Of a DNA stretch of 64,000 nt, positions 19,171 to 28,343 are shown in pieces. The stretch spans positions 1 through 64,000 of the forward strand of contig JAGTRT010000011.1 of assembly GCA_018261895.1 (NCBI GenBank), read 5' to 3'. A model generated the notes under the pieces. The model ran no database searches. It worked only from the letters and a program-made list of their open reading frames with translations, and was not told where the DNA came from. The position numbers and the translations under genes are program-made. The stretch comes from Pseudomonadota bacterium. GTDB lineage: Bacteria; Pseudomonadota; Gammaproteobacteria; Burkholderiales; Rhodocyclaceae. Numbering within the stretch: the stretch's first letter is position 1; every line of letters begins with the position of its first letter.

Positions 19171-21671
19171 AGGACATCGCCCCACCCTCCAGGCAACGGG
19201 GCGTCGCGCTGCTCGCTCTGCTCGTCATGGTCCTGCTCGCCGGTGGCTATGCCTTCTATCGCAGCGCCAATCTGGGCAACGGCCAGAACCAGGAGCGCGA
19301 CATCATCATGCACCGACTGACGCAGGCCAAGGAAGCGGTCATAGCCTACGCCGTCAATGATGCGACTCGCCCCGGCCGACTCCTTTGCCCCGACATCATC
19401 GGCGACGGCAACTCCCCGCTGTTCGTTCAGGACGACTGTGCCAGCTATGGTGGCCTCCTCCCCTGGGCAACGCTCAACCTGGCCGAAAAAGCCGATCTGC
19501 AGGGTACGCAGTTTCGCTACAACCTATCCCCGGCTTTCGGGGGTAAAAATATCAACAAGGTACTCAATAGCGACACACCGACCTCGCTCCGTCTGGACGT
19601 TCCCGCCGGCAGCAGCAGTAACGATGTTGCAGCCGTCATCATTGCCACCCGCGGCCAACCGGATACCGTCAACGCCGACGGTGACGACTATTTTTATAAT
19701 GGCAAGACGACCGCACAGGACGACAACGACATCGTCATCGCCATCACCCGTCAGGAGCTGATGGCCGCAGTCGAGCAACGCATCGCCAACGAACTTCGCA
19801 CCTGCCTGGACCAACATTCGAGCGCCGCCGGCAACGTGGAACGCACCTACCCGTGGCCGGCGCCGCTTTCCAACAACACCTTCAAAGGCGTGCCCAAAAG
19901 CCTCTTCGGGATGGTACCGGATACGCAGCCGGGCAATTCCGAAATGGCCCTGAAAGAGACCCTCACGAAACTGACCCAGACTAGAAACACGCTGAGTTCA
20001 GCCGCAACGGTGGATGACCAGATTGCTGCGGCCATTCAGCTGCAGGATCAGACCGCATACGCCCGCGCGCTCTTTGATCGTCTTTATCTCGCCGCCGTCG
20101 ACCTTTCCGACAAGGCGAACAAGGCCAAGCTTGAATTCACCACGCTGGACACCAGCCTTGCGGCCGTCACCAAGACGAAAGACACTTATACGGCGCTGAG
20201 CAACACCTTGCCCGGCAGCATTGCCAGCGCTTTACCAAGCCTGTTGGCGCTGAATACAGCCATTCAAGACAACGGCTTTGATCTCTTCCTGATGGAATTG
20301 CTGCTGCGCAACCCGGAACTCAAAGCCAGCATCGACATTGCCACCACGACACCAACCAAAAGCAACTTCGACAAACTGATCACGCCGATCAATGAATTGA
20401 AGAACAATCTGCACGAATTTAGCTGGACCCAAAACACCGACATCGACGGTCAATTGGATGCAGCCATGCTGCTGGCGAAGAGCGCGGCCACATCGGTCAA
20501 CCTGGCGCGCGCCAACCTTGCCGCGCCGATCGTTCAGCAAGCGCTCGCCGACGCGACGGCCTTATACGATGCCAACCGCCTGATTGAAGCCAAAATTCTC
20601 AGCTATCGCGTCAATGTGGATGCCAATGAAGTCAGCGCAAGAGCAGGAAGTATCAGCACAGCACTCTCGGCATCGGGCAACGACGCGCTGATCCAGATTT
20701 TGACGTCCACGCAATCGCTGGTGAAATCGATTTCAACCGGCTCGGCCACCTTGCTTGCTGCCCGCCTGGCCAGTTTATCTGCGCTGGAAAATGCCTTGGC
20801 AGCAGCCACCTCTGGCTTGGATCAGAATCAAATCCGCACGACAGCGCAAGCAGCAGCAACGCAGCTTGAGACGCTTTCTCTGGGAATCAGCAGGAATGGC
20901 GACAATGTTGCCCTCGAAACCCTGAATGCAGCAGCCGCCACACTCGGCGCATTCCAGCAAACACCGCCCGCCAACGTAACCAAGGGCCGCGACTTGCGGG
21001 CCCCGGTAGACACCGTCATTTACTGGAGCGACACCGCCATCCGGCTGGCAGCGGACCTGGCCAGGCAGGCCAGGAAAGGCATTTCAGCGCAAGACGATAG
21101 CGACTCGTCGGCCTATACCGCAGCAAGGAAACTCCTCGACAGCCTGGATGGCAGCACCGGGGCAATCAGCATCCTGGAGCAATACAAGGCCACCCCATCC
21201 GCCCAAAACGCAACGCTTGCCCAGAACGCCGTCAGCAATTCGCTCACCCTGCTCAACGCGCTGCTCAATGTCGCGGCCAATCTGGATAGCGCGCTGGAAA
21301 CCAGCATCGGCTCTGCAGCCATCCCACCTGTCTGGTACGGCAACGCCTGCCTTTTCCTCAAACCATCGACCGGCGCCGCGAACTGGTGGACCGCAAACGG
21401 ATGGAAGGCACTGTTCTTCTACCAGATATCGGAGCGTATTCGACCACCAACCGGGGTTCTCAGCGTCAACGGCAGCGGCAATTACCGCGCAGTAGCCCTT
21501 GCAGCAGGCAAAGCGCTACCGACAACGCAAAACCGCGCGTTACGTGACGCAAACAACTACCTTGAAAAGATGAATGGTGACGCTTCGCGGAATGGAGATG
21601 CGCAAACGCCGATCACTCGGTTTGTCACCGAACCTGTTTCCCCTGCGTTCAACGATCGCCTTGCCTATTAG
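19167..21671 (+). CDS. Giant prepilin-like protein with long helical insertion
   Basis: An 834-residue protein that begins like a pseudopilin: RQRG followed by VALLALLVMVLLAGGYAFY, a class III-type leader but without the usual Glu at +5 (as in GspK-type tip pseudopilins). Residues about 40-235 share landmarks with the next gene (GRLLCPDIIGDG, LLPWATLNL against GRLPCPADP, VLPWRTLGI). About residues 260-715 are Ala/Thr/Leu-rich and predicted helical. A pseudopilin-like end then resumes (ACLFLKPSTGAANWWTANGWKALFFYQIS). The ATG overlaps the preceding gene. It may be a tip adhesin or capping subunit; the function is unknown. Confidence 0.75.
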   Translation: MKDIAPPSRQRGVALLALLVMVLLAGGYAFYRSANLGNGQNQERDIIMHRLTQAKEAVIAYAVNDATRPGRLLCPDIIGDGNSPLFVQDDCASYGGLLPWATLNLAEKADLQGTQFRYNLSPAFGGKNINKVLNSDTPTSLRLDVPAGSSSNDVAAVIIATRGQPDTVNADGDDYFYNGKTTAQDDNDIVIAITRQELMAAVEQRIANELRTCLDQHSSAAGNVERTYPWPAPLSNNTFKGVPKSLFGMVPDTQPGNSEMALKETLTKLTQTRNTLSSAATVDDQIAAAIQLQDQTAYARALFDRLYLAAVDLSDKANKAKLEFTTLDTSLAAVTKTKDTYTALSNTLPGSIASALPSLLALNTAIQDNGFDLFLMELLLRNPELKASIDIATTTPTKSNFDKLITPINELKNNLHEFSWTQNTDIDGQLDAAMLLAKSAATSVNLARANLAAPIVQQALADATALYDANRLIEAKILSYRVNVDANEVSARAGSISTALSASGNDALIQILTSTQSLVKSISTGSATLLAARLASLSALENALAAATSGLDQNQIRTTAQAAATQLETLSLGISRNGDNVALETLNAAAATLGAFQQTPPANVTKGRDLRAPVDTVIYWSDTAIRLAADLARQARKGISAQDDSDSSAYTAARKLLDSLDGSTGAISILEQYKATPSAQNATLAQNAVSNSLTLLNALLNVAANLDSALETSIGSAAIPPVWYGNACLFLKPSTGAANWWTANGWKALFFYQISERIRPPTGVLSVNGSGNYRAVALAAGKALPTTQNRALRDANNYLEKMNGDASRNGDAQTPITRFVTEPVSPAFNDRLAY

Positions 21672-21677
21672 CCAGCC

Positions 21678-22439
21678 ATGATCGCTCAAACGCCCCCAAC
21701 ATCCCGTTCCGCCGAATCAGGATTTACGCTTGTCGAACTGACGGTCGTGCTGGTGATTGTTGCCCTGCTGTCCAGCGGACTCATGCTTGGCCTTTCGGGC
21801 CAGCGCGATCAGATTCAGAACAAGGAAGCGCAGCAACAACTCGAGATCGTTCGCGATGCGCTGCTCGGTTTTGCCATGGCGAATGGCCGACTTCCATGCC
21901 CGGCTGATCCGACCCTCGGCGCGGGCGGCGGCGGGGAGGATATTCAGCTGTGCGCCGCAGCACGGGGGCATGCAGCCCCCTATACCTGTATCGCAACCGA
22001 TCAGCAGTGCGCCAGGGAACACGGCGTACTGCCATGGCGCACACTTGGCATCCAGGAAACCGATGTCTGGAGCAATCGCTTCACCTACTTCGTTGGGTAC
22101 GAATTTGCCGATCCGCTCATCAAGGGGGAGGTGGATGCAGGGCGCCGATCCCGTTTCACACTGGACACAAATGGACGCGCAAATATTCAGGATAGTGCGG
22201 GCAACAATCTCGCCGCTGCGATTCCCGCAGTCATCGTCAGTCATGGCCCCCGTGGCGCAGGGGCTTACCTGTCCACCGGCACCCAAATACCCGGCGCGGC
22301 GGGTGACGAGGCCGAAAACGTCGATACAGACCTGATCTTTATTGCCCATACCCCGACCGAAAATTTCGATGACCTGGTAACCTGGATCATCCCGACCGTC
22401 CTCAAGTCGCGCATGGTCAGCGTCGGCAAGCTCCCGTAA
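21678..22439 (+). CDS. Type IV prepilin-like protein (pseudopilin)
   Basis: A 253-residue prepilin with a long basic/polar leader ending in ESG and a textbook cleavage/helix motif FTLVELTVVLVIVALLSSG including Glu5. The head domain contains GRLPCPADP, several Cys residues and VLPWRTLGI, plus NRFTYFVGYEF. These match regions of the preceding giant protein, so the two may be paralogues that assemble together in a minor-pilin complex. It starts six bases after that gene. Confidence 0.85.
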   Translation: MIAQTPPTSRSAESGFTLVELTVVLVIVALLSSGLMLGLSGQRDQIQNKEAQQQLEIVRDALLGFAMANGRLPCPADPTLGAGGGGEDIQLCAAARGHAAPYTCIATDQQCAREHGVLPWRTLGIQETDVWSNRFTYFVGYEFADPLIKGEVDAGRRSRFTLDTNGRANIQDSAGNNLAAAIPAVIVSHGPRGAGAYLSTGTQIPGAAGDEAENVDTDLIFIAHTPTENFDDLVTWIIPTVLKSRMVSVGKLP

Positions 22440-22530
22440 TCGCTGCCAAACAAGCCTTCTGGCATATTGACCGGCGTCAAGCTGACTGCCAAACTGAGTT
22501 GTCCCCACTTTCGTTGGATTGACCGCTCTC

Positions 22531-23802
22531 GTGAATCGCCAGCCTTTTCTCGTCGCACTTCGCTCCGGAGGGATCAATCCGGATGACGATGCAGAAACGC
22601 GCCTAAAAAAATCGCTGCTGGTATTTGCGACCGGTCTGGTCTGTACCGGATCGATGCTGTGGCTCTTCCTGTACGGGCAAATGGGGCCCCAGTTTTCGGC
22701 CAACGCACCGTTCATTTTCCAATTGCTACTGGTTGGCAATCTTCTTTATTACTTTCATAGCGGAAACTTCGATCTTTTCCGCTATTCACAACTGGCCCTG
22801 TTCCTGTTCGCGCCATTTGCCGTGCAATGGAGTATCGGCAATTTCATTACCGCCAGCGGCACCAGCTTGTGGGGGCTACTGGCGCCCATTGGCGCAGTAT
22901 TGTTTTTTGGCGTGCGCGAATCGCTCGCATGGTTTTTTGCGTACATTTTCCTGACCGCACTGTCCGGCTTCTTTGATTACTTCCTGGCAGACAGTCTGGC
23001 TAGCCAGGCGCCCAAGATCTCGATCAGGACCAGCGTTTTCTTCTTTGCGCTCAATTTCGCGGCCATCTCCACCATTGTTTATTTGCTGCTGCGCTACGCC
23101 GTTCAGGAAAAAGCAAAAGCGCAGGCCCGCCTCGAAGAAACTCACCGGCTCTTGCTGGATGAGCAGGAGAAATCGGAGCGACTTCTCCTCAACATCCTGC
23201 CCGGCCCCATTGCCGAACGACTGAAACATGACAGCCAAGCCATTGCCGACGGCTTTGCCGACGTTACGGTCATGTTTGTCGATATCGTCAATTTCACCCG
23301 TATCGCCGAAGGCATGACACCACAGCAGGTCTTTGCCATGCTCAACCGGATATTCTCGTCCTTTGACGAGTTAGCCGAGCAATACGGCATGGAAAAAATC
23401 AAAACGATCGGTGACGCCTATATGGTCGCCGGCGGGCTGAACAACGAACAAAGCAACTACACCCAATCCATCGCCGAGTTGGCTGTCGCAATGCGAGACC
23501 TGCTCCATCGCGACTTCACGGTCAACGACATGCATCTCAATGTGCGCATCGGCATCGGCACCGGACCAGTCGTTGCCGGCGTAGTCGGAAAAAAGAAATT
23601 CATCTATGACCTCTGGGGCGACACGGTGAATCTTGCCAGTCGCATCACCAGTGAAGGCACGCCCGGCATGATTCATGTGGATGCGACAACGCAATTGCGC
23701 CTAGCCCAGCACTTTTCGTTTGACGAGCCTCAGACCCTATATCTCAAAGGAAAGGGAAATACGATCGTTTACCGGCTCAATGAAATGCTAGCGGCGGGGT
23801 GA
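22531..23802 (+). CDS. Class III adenylate cyclase with membrane sensor
   Basis: About 423 residues. The N-terminal half has some six transmembrane helices, then a coiled connector (KAKAQARLEETHRLLLDEQEK). The catalytic domain (about 236-415) has the metal-binding VMFVDIVNFTRIAEG, the substrate-specifying Lys in MEKIKTIGDAYMVAGG and YDLWGDTVNLASRI, a pattern that favours cAMP over cGMP. Start choice is uncertain: GTG at 22531 or TTG at 22519, neither with a clear ribosome site. It follows the pseudopilin by 91 bases and converges with the kinase gene, whose 3' end overlaps by 15 bases. Confidence 0.88.
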   Translation: MNRQPFLVALRSGGINPDDDAETRLKKSLLVFATGLVCTGSMLWLFLYGQMGPQFSANAPFIFQLLLVGNLLYYFHSGNFDLFRYSQLALFLFAPFAVQWSIGNFITASGTSLWGLLAPIGAVLFFGVRESLAWFFAYIFLTALSGFFDYFLADSLASQAPKISIRTSVFFFALNFAAISTIVYLLLRYAVQEKAKAQARLEETHRLLLDEQEKSERLLLNILPGPIAERLKHDSQAIADGFADVTVMFVDIVNFTRIAEGMTPQQVFAMLNRIFSSFDELAEQYGMEKIKTIGDAYMVAGGLNNEQSNYTQSIAELAVAMRDLLHRDFTVNDMHLNVRIGIGTGPVVAGVVGKKKFIYDLWGDTVNLASRITSEGTPGMIHVDATTQLRLAQHFSFDEPQTLYLKGKGNTIVYRLNEMLAAG

Positions 23803-25473
23803 AAGTTCGAACCTGACCAGTCCCGGTTGATTTCCAAGCAATGAGAGGACGTACCCTGCCGTATCGGCTTGACGCGCGGCATGATACAAGCCGATCCCCA
23901 AACCATCATCCGAATGGACCGGCTCTTTAAGCAAGGCCTCTGCCAATGCAGGTGGAATCGGCGTGCCATTGTCGGTGACACTCAGGCAACCATCCTTGAA
24001 CGAGACAGTAATGGAAAGACCTGGCTCACGCTGGCGCTTGGCCAATACGTTTTGTAAGAGATTCTCTCCAATGCTGTCGAAGACAGGCGCAGGCAAAGCC
24101 TCATCGGAACCGCCCTCCCCCTGCCAGTCAACACGAAAATGGGCGTAACGGTTTTGGAATTGCAGCCACCATTGCTTGGCAGAAACACTTTCTGATTCTT
24201 CAGCTTTCGGCGATTGCAACTTTTCGAGAGTCGATTTCAAGCGATCAGTAATTTGCGGCAGTTGACGGCCGATCAAGGCCGCAACCAGGGCCGGATCTCC
24301 CGGCTGACTTGCGGCAAAACACAATGCCTGCAAGGACTGGAGCAGGTTCTTCACATCGTGCGTGACCCGCGCCCCCGTCTCATAAATCGCCTGTATGTAA
24401 CCCATTCGCTGCAACTGGTGCGTCTGCAGCTTGACGAGATAGAACTCCAATACCAGCCTGAGCAACCACTCAACGTGCCAGCGCATGGCCGGGGAAGGCT
24501 TGTGATGAAAATGAATTGATAGCGAAAGTCCGTTTGCCACTACGGTATGGCCGAATTCAGTTTGCTCCCCCGAGCGCCCAACAGACAGCCCCGCCTGCCA
24601 AGTGACTCCGACGACCCAAGGCATTCGCCGGAAACGAACCATGACTGCTTCAAGGAAAAGAGTGGGATCCGAATGGCGCTCACTCTCCTCGGAGAGTTGC
24701 ACCAGCCATTGCTCCAGAGGCATGCCAAGGGAAAGCAGGTAGCGCGAAATCGCTGACCCGATACCCGAAAACCCGCCTCGCGGATTCCATGCCCAGGCTA
24801 CGAGCAGCAATGCCCCGGCCACCGCAAGTGAAGTCTTGAACAATGCCTCGACATAACCCGCTCTGGCAATCAACATGTATGCGAGCGTTCCCAGCACAAA
24901 AACCGCCAGAACAAGGAACACCATGACGCCATAGAAAAGGTCGAAAGCCTCTCCCGACTTGCGCTCAGGTGCGTGAGCCGGAAAAATCATCAGCAGCGGC
25001 AAAAACAGCGGCAAGTACTGCGCAATGGGGTTGCGCAACGCAGGATCCAGAGCCACCACGGGCGAGATCTCAGGGACAACACCAAGAACGGTGATTGCCA
25101 CCAGATAACCAAATGCCAGAAGATATCCCGAGCGCTCAGGTCGGCTCTCCGTCCAAAGCACGCGCCCACCGATTGATGCCGCCAGCGCACCGCACCAAAT
25201 CAACAGAAGCCAAGGACCAAGCAATACGGTCGAGAGCAACACGACCCCCATCAGAACCAGCCCTTGTCGCCACTCGATTTGTCTTTCGCCGGCAACAAAT
25301 GGCTGCCAGAGCAGGAACAGGCCCAAGGCCACCACCCACAGCAGGCGAACAGCAGGAATCTGCCACCCGCCGAAGGCAAGCGCATGAAGCATCAAAAGAT
25401 GCCCCGCCAGCAGGAAATGCGGCCATGCAGCCAGCGGACCACCAAGTCTTCCGCCAACACTACGCATGTTCAT
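23788..25473 (-). CDS. Membrane-bound histidine kinase (PrsK-like), probable partner of the sigma-54 regulator
   Basis: A 561-residue kinase. The N-terminal 220 residues hold about eight transmembrane helices. A cytoplasmic sensor region follows, then the phospho-acceptor box ARVTHDVKNLLQSL (HDxKN type, as in PrsK/NtrY-like kinases), N box ENLLQNVLAK, G1 VTDNGTPIP and G2 DDGLGIGLYHAARQA. No receiver domain is attached. The ATG at 25473 is one option; a GTG at 25503 is another. The only free response regulator in the locus is the NtrC-type gene at 7.65 kb. Head-to-head with the pilin gene. Confidence 0.85.
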   Translation of the reverse strand: MNMRSVGGRLGGPLAAWPHFLLAGHLLMLHALAFGGWQIPAVRLLWVVALGLFLLWQPFVAGERQIEWRQGLVLMGVVLLSTVLLGPWLLLIWCGALAASIGGRVLWTESRPERSGYLLAFGYLVAITVLGVVPEISPVVALDPALRNPIAQYLPLFLPLLMIFPAHAPERKSGEAFDLFYGVMVFLVLAVFVLGTLAYMLIARAGYVEALFKTSLAVAGALLLVAWAWNPRGGFSGIGSAISRYLLSLGMPLEQWLVQLSEESERHSDPTLFLEAVMVRFRRMPWVVGVTWQAGLSVGRSGEQTEFGHTVVANGLSLSIHFHHKPSPAMRWHVEWLLRLVLEFYLVKLQTHQLQRMGYIQAIYETGARVTHDVKNLLQSLQALCFAASQPGDPALVAALIGRQLPQITDRLKSTLEKLQSPKAEESESVSAKQWWLQFQNRYAHFRVDWQGEGGSDEALPAPVFDSIGENLLQNVLAKRQREPGLSITVSFKDGCLSVTDNGTPIPPALAEALLKEPVHSDDGLGIGLYHAARQADTAGYVLSLLGNQPGLVRFELSPRR

Positions 25474-25552
25474 TTTTCCGACAACCTGTCCATTTTTCGA
25501 CACACCGAACGCAATTCCTTGTTATTTATCGCAAATTCAGCGCCCAAATCAT

Positions 25553-25568
25553 GGGCACGATTTTTGCG
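25553..25568 (+). promoter_or_regulatory. Sigma-54 (-24/-12) promoter of the pilin gene
   Basis: GGCACG, four bases, then TTGC: an exact match to the sigma-54 consensus in its invariant positions (GG at 25554-25555, GC at 25566-25567, correct spacing). It lies 33 bases before the pilin ATG, putting transcription start near 25579 and leaving a short leader with a GGAGC ribosome site. Confidence 0.85.
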
Positions 25569-25600
25569 GATAAGAATACGAAATCAAATCGGAGCATGCC

Positions 25601-26290
25601 ATGAAATACCAACAAAAGGGCTTCACCCTTGTCGAAATCGCCATTGTCCTTGTCATTATCGGACTTCTGCTGGGCGGCGTACTCAAAGGTCAAGAGCTGA
25701 TTAACAGCGCAAAAGTCAAAAACATGGTGAATGACTTCAGGACGACATCCGCTCTGGTCTACGGTTACCAGGACCGATTCAAGAGTTTTCCTGGCGACCA
25801 GACCCAGGCCCAACTTGATGCAGCTTTCGGCGCCAATGTAGCCAACGAATGTACGCCCGTAGCTGCTGGCTCATGTACGCACAATAACGGCCGGATTGAC
25901 GGGAACTGGAACGACGGTGGCATTGCTTCCGAAACCTTTATTTTCTGGCAACACGTGCGCCTGGCCAATCTGGCTACTGGGGCAACCAATACTGCTGACC
26001 AGAACTATCGCCCCCGCAATGCAGATGGCGGATTTATCGGCATAGAGAGTGGCATTAATGGCGGTGGCGCAGCAGCCCCCTTCATTGCAGGAATGCGAGG
26101 CGCAGCATTTGTTTGCTCGGATGGCATCCTTGGACGCTATGTTCGGCAAATCGACACCACGATGGACGATGGAAACACAGCAGGGGGCTCGGTTCAGGCC
26201 GTACCCATGGGGTCTGCTCGCGGAGCTGCCGCCACAGCCACCGCAAATATCGTCGAGGGACAACAATATACGGTTTGCGCTGCGCTGTAA
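25601..26290 (+). CDS. Type IV pilin (MshA-like), probable major subunit
   Basis: A 229-residue prepilin. The short leader MKYQQKG is followed by FTLVEIAIVLVIIGLLLGGVLKGQELI, the canonical N-methylated helix with Glu5. The head contains GYQDRFKSFPGDQ, typical of MSHA-type and GspG-like pilins, and four Cys residues that could form disulfides. Its own sigma-54 promoter, strong-looking ribosome site, short leader and following terminator suggest high, regulated expression as the main subunit of this locus. Confidence 0.9.
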   Translation: MKYQQKGFTLVEIAIVLVIIGLLLGGVLKGQELINSAKVKNMVNDFRTTSALVYGYQDRFKSFPGDQTQAQLDAAFGANVANECTPVAAGSCTHNNGRIDGNWNDGGIASETFIFWQHVRLANLATGATNTADQNYRPRNADGGFIGIESGINGGGAAAPFIAGMRGAAFVCSDGILGRYVRQIDTTMDDGNTAGGSVQAVPMGSARGAAATATANIVEGQQYTVCAAL

Positions 26291-26313
26291 CTACCGACAA
26301 TTTGGTAACACTT

Positions 26314-26340
26314 AGCCCGCCTTGGCGGGCTTTTTATTTT
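26314..26340 (+). terminator. Rho-independent terminator of the pilin gene
   Basis: Stem AGCCCGCC / GGCGGGCT with a TT loop, then TTTTATTTT. The tail overlaps the last codons of the convergent antiporter gene. Confidence 0.85.
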
Positions 26341-28325
26341 CTCAGCAAGCGCTCTTCCGCCGCAGTAACTGCCTCCGGCAAACCGAGAACGACCACGACG
26401 TCGCCTTCTTCCAAACGTGTCTCCGGAGCGGGCTCCAGCGCCCGGATTCCGCGACGGCGGACTGCACTGACCTCGCAACCCAGTGCATCGAGATTCAGAT
26501 CGTCCAATGTCCGTCCGATGCCTGCCGAACCAGAGGCCAGCAATACCGAATGAAGGCGAGGATGGTGCTCATCGTCGTCGTCGAAATCACGATCGGTCAT
26601 CCCGCGATAGAATCCGCGCAAAAGACTGTAGCGTTGCGAGCGTATCTGGCGAATTCGCTTCAGCACGCGGTTGATCGGGACGCCGACCAGGACCAGCGCA
26701 TGCGAAGCCAGCATCAGGCTGGCCTCCAGGGCTTCCGGCACAACCTCCGCCGCACCGGCGCGAGACAGTCGTTCCATGTCACGCTCGTCCAGGGTGCGCA
26801 CAACGACAGGCAAGTCGGGACGTGACTCCTGAACGTGATGCAGTACCTTTTCGGCCAACTGCGTATCGCTGACGGTGACAATCACGACGCTGGCCCGCAT
26901 CAGGCCCGCCGCGAGCAAAGTTTCCTTGCGACCAACGTCGCCGTAAACCACATTTTCACCGCCGGCAGCCGCCTCACGGATGAGATCCGGATCTAGGTCG
27001 AGAGCGACGTAGTTGATGTCTTCCTGCGCCAGAAAGCGGGCGAGATACTGGCCGTTTCTGCCGAAGCCGCAAAGAATCGCATGCTTCTCAGCCCCCATCG
27101 ACTGCGCAGCAATTTTGGTCAGTTGCATTGAGCGCAACATCCATTCGCTGGCCACGAAACGAACGACGATACGTTCGCTGTATTGCACGATGAATGGGGC
27201 AATCAACATCGACAGCACCAGAACCGTCAGGGCGACCTGCTGGATTTCATGGGGCAAGCGAATGATTTCGCCCAACAGAACAAAACCGAACTCGCCGCCC
27301 GCGCAAAGCCACAAACCGGAGCGAATGGCATTGCCGGGCGTAGCCCCCAGGCGCCACGAAAGCAGCCCGATGATGAGCGACTTGATGAGCAGCAGCGCAA
27401 CCAGTGCCAGCAGCACCTGCCACCAAAGTCCCACGAGAACGTGCAGATCGAGCTTGACGCCGATGGTCACGAAAAACAGTCCCATCAGCACATCGCGGAA
27501 AGGCTTGATGTCTTCTTCCACCTGCAACTTGTACTCGGTTTCCGAGATCAGCATGCCCGCCACAAAAGCCCCGAGCGCCAGCGACAAGCCGGCCAGCTCG
27601 GTGATGGTGGCCAGGCTGAGCGTGATCAGCAGCACATTGAGGACAAACACCTCGGAGGACTTGGCCCGCGCGACAAAATGAAACCATTTGCGCATCAGGT
27701 TCTGCCCGAAAACCAGAATTACCGCGAGGACGATGACCGCCTTGAGCAGCGCCACGCCGAGCAGCATGGCCAATTTTTCCGGGGGCTGGGTCAGCGACGG
27801 GATGATGACCAGCAGCGGGACGACCGCCAGGTCCTGGAAAAGCAGGACGCCCATGATTTCCCGACCGTGGGGCGAGTCGAGTTGCTGGCGTTCGACAAGC
27901 AGCTTGGTCAGCACGGCCGTGGACGACATCGCAAAGACCCCGCCGAGCGCGATGCCCAGTTGCCAACTGACGCCAAAAAGCATGACCAGCGCGGCCACCG
28001 TCGTCATGCTCAAAAACACTTGCAGCATGCCGAGCCCAAAAACGATGCGCTTCATCGCGTACAGCTTGGGCAACGAGAATTCCAGGCCGATCGAGAACAT
28101 CAGGAAGACCACGCCGAATTCGGCGAGATGCTCGGCCCGATAGACGTCGTTCATCAGGTTCAGGGCATGCGGACCGATGACGCTGCCGACGAAAAGATAG
28201 CCGAGGACTGGCGGCAGGTTGAAGCGCCGAAAGATGACCACGGCCAATACCGAGGCACCGAGCAGGAGAAGGACGAGGGAGAGTGCGCTCAAGGCCGTGT
28301 CTGAAGTCAGGTATACTTCGGCCAT
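26334..28325 (-). CDS. Monovalent cation:proton antiporter-2 (KefB/KefC type)
   Basis: A 663-residue antiporter. The first 380 residues form a 12-helix Na+/H+ exchanger domain (PPVLGYLFVGSVIGPHALNL, VFAMSSTAVLTKLLVE). A TrkA-N/RCK domain follows (HAILCGFGRNGQYLARFLAQE, a Rossmann GxGxxG), then a TrkA-C domain at the end (LEPAPETRLEEGDVVVVLG). It exchanges K+ for H+ and is probably gated by nucleotide or thiol signals. The ATG at 28325 (or 28328) follows TAAGG. Its start is 18 bases from the divergent kdsD start, so the promoters overlap. Confidence 0.9.
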   Translation of the reverse strand: MAEVYLTSDTALSALSLVLLLLGASVLAVVIFRRFNLPPVLGYLFVGSVIGPHALNLMNDVYRAEHLAEFGVVFLMFSIGLEFSLPKLYAMKRIVFGLGMLQVFLSMTTVAALVMLFGVSWQLGIALGGVFAMSSTAVLTKLLVERQQLDSPHGREIMGVLLFQDLAVVPLLVIIPSLTQPPEKLAMLLGVALLKAVIVLAVILVFGQNLMRKWFHFVARAKSSEVFVLNVLLITLSLATITELAGLSLALGAFVAGMLISETEYKLQVEEDIKPFRDVLMGLFFVTIGVKLDLHVLVGLWWQVLLALVALLLIKSLIIGLLSWRLGATPGNAIRSGLWLCAGGEFGFVLLGEIIRLPHEIQQVALTVLVLSMLIAPFIVQYSERIVVRFVASEWMLRSMQLTKIAAQSMGAEKHAILCGFGRNGQYLARFLAQEDINYVALDLDPDLIREAAAGGENVVYGDVGRKETLLAAGLMRASVVIVTVSDTQLAEKVLHHVQESRPDLPVVVRTLDERDMERLSRAGAAEVVPEALEASLMLASHALVLVGVPINRVLKRIRQIRSQRYSLLRGFYRGMTDRDFDDDDEHHPRLHSVLLASGSAGIGRTLDDLNLDALGCEVSAVRRRGIRALEPAPETRLEEGDVVVVLGLPEAVTAAEERLLRK

Positions 28326-28343
28326 CATAACCTTAGCCAGCCC

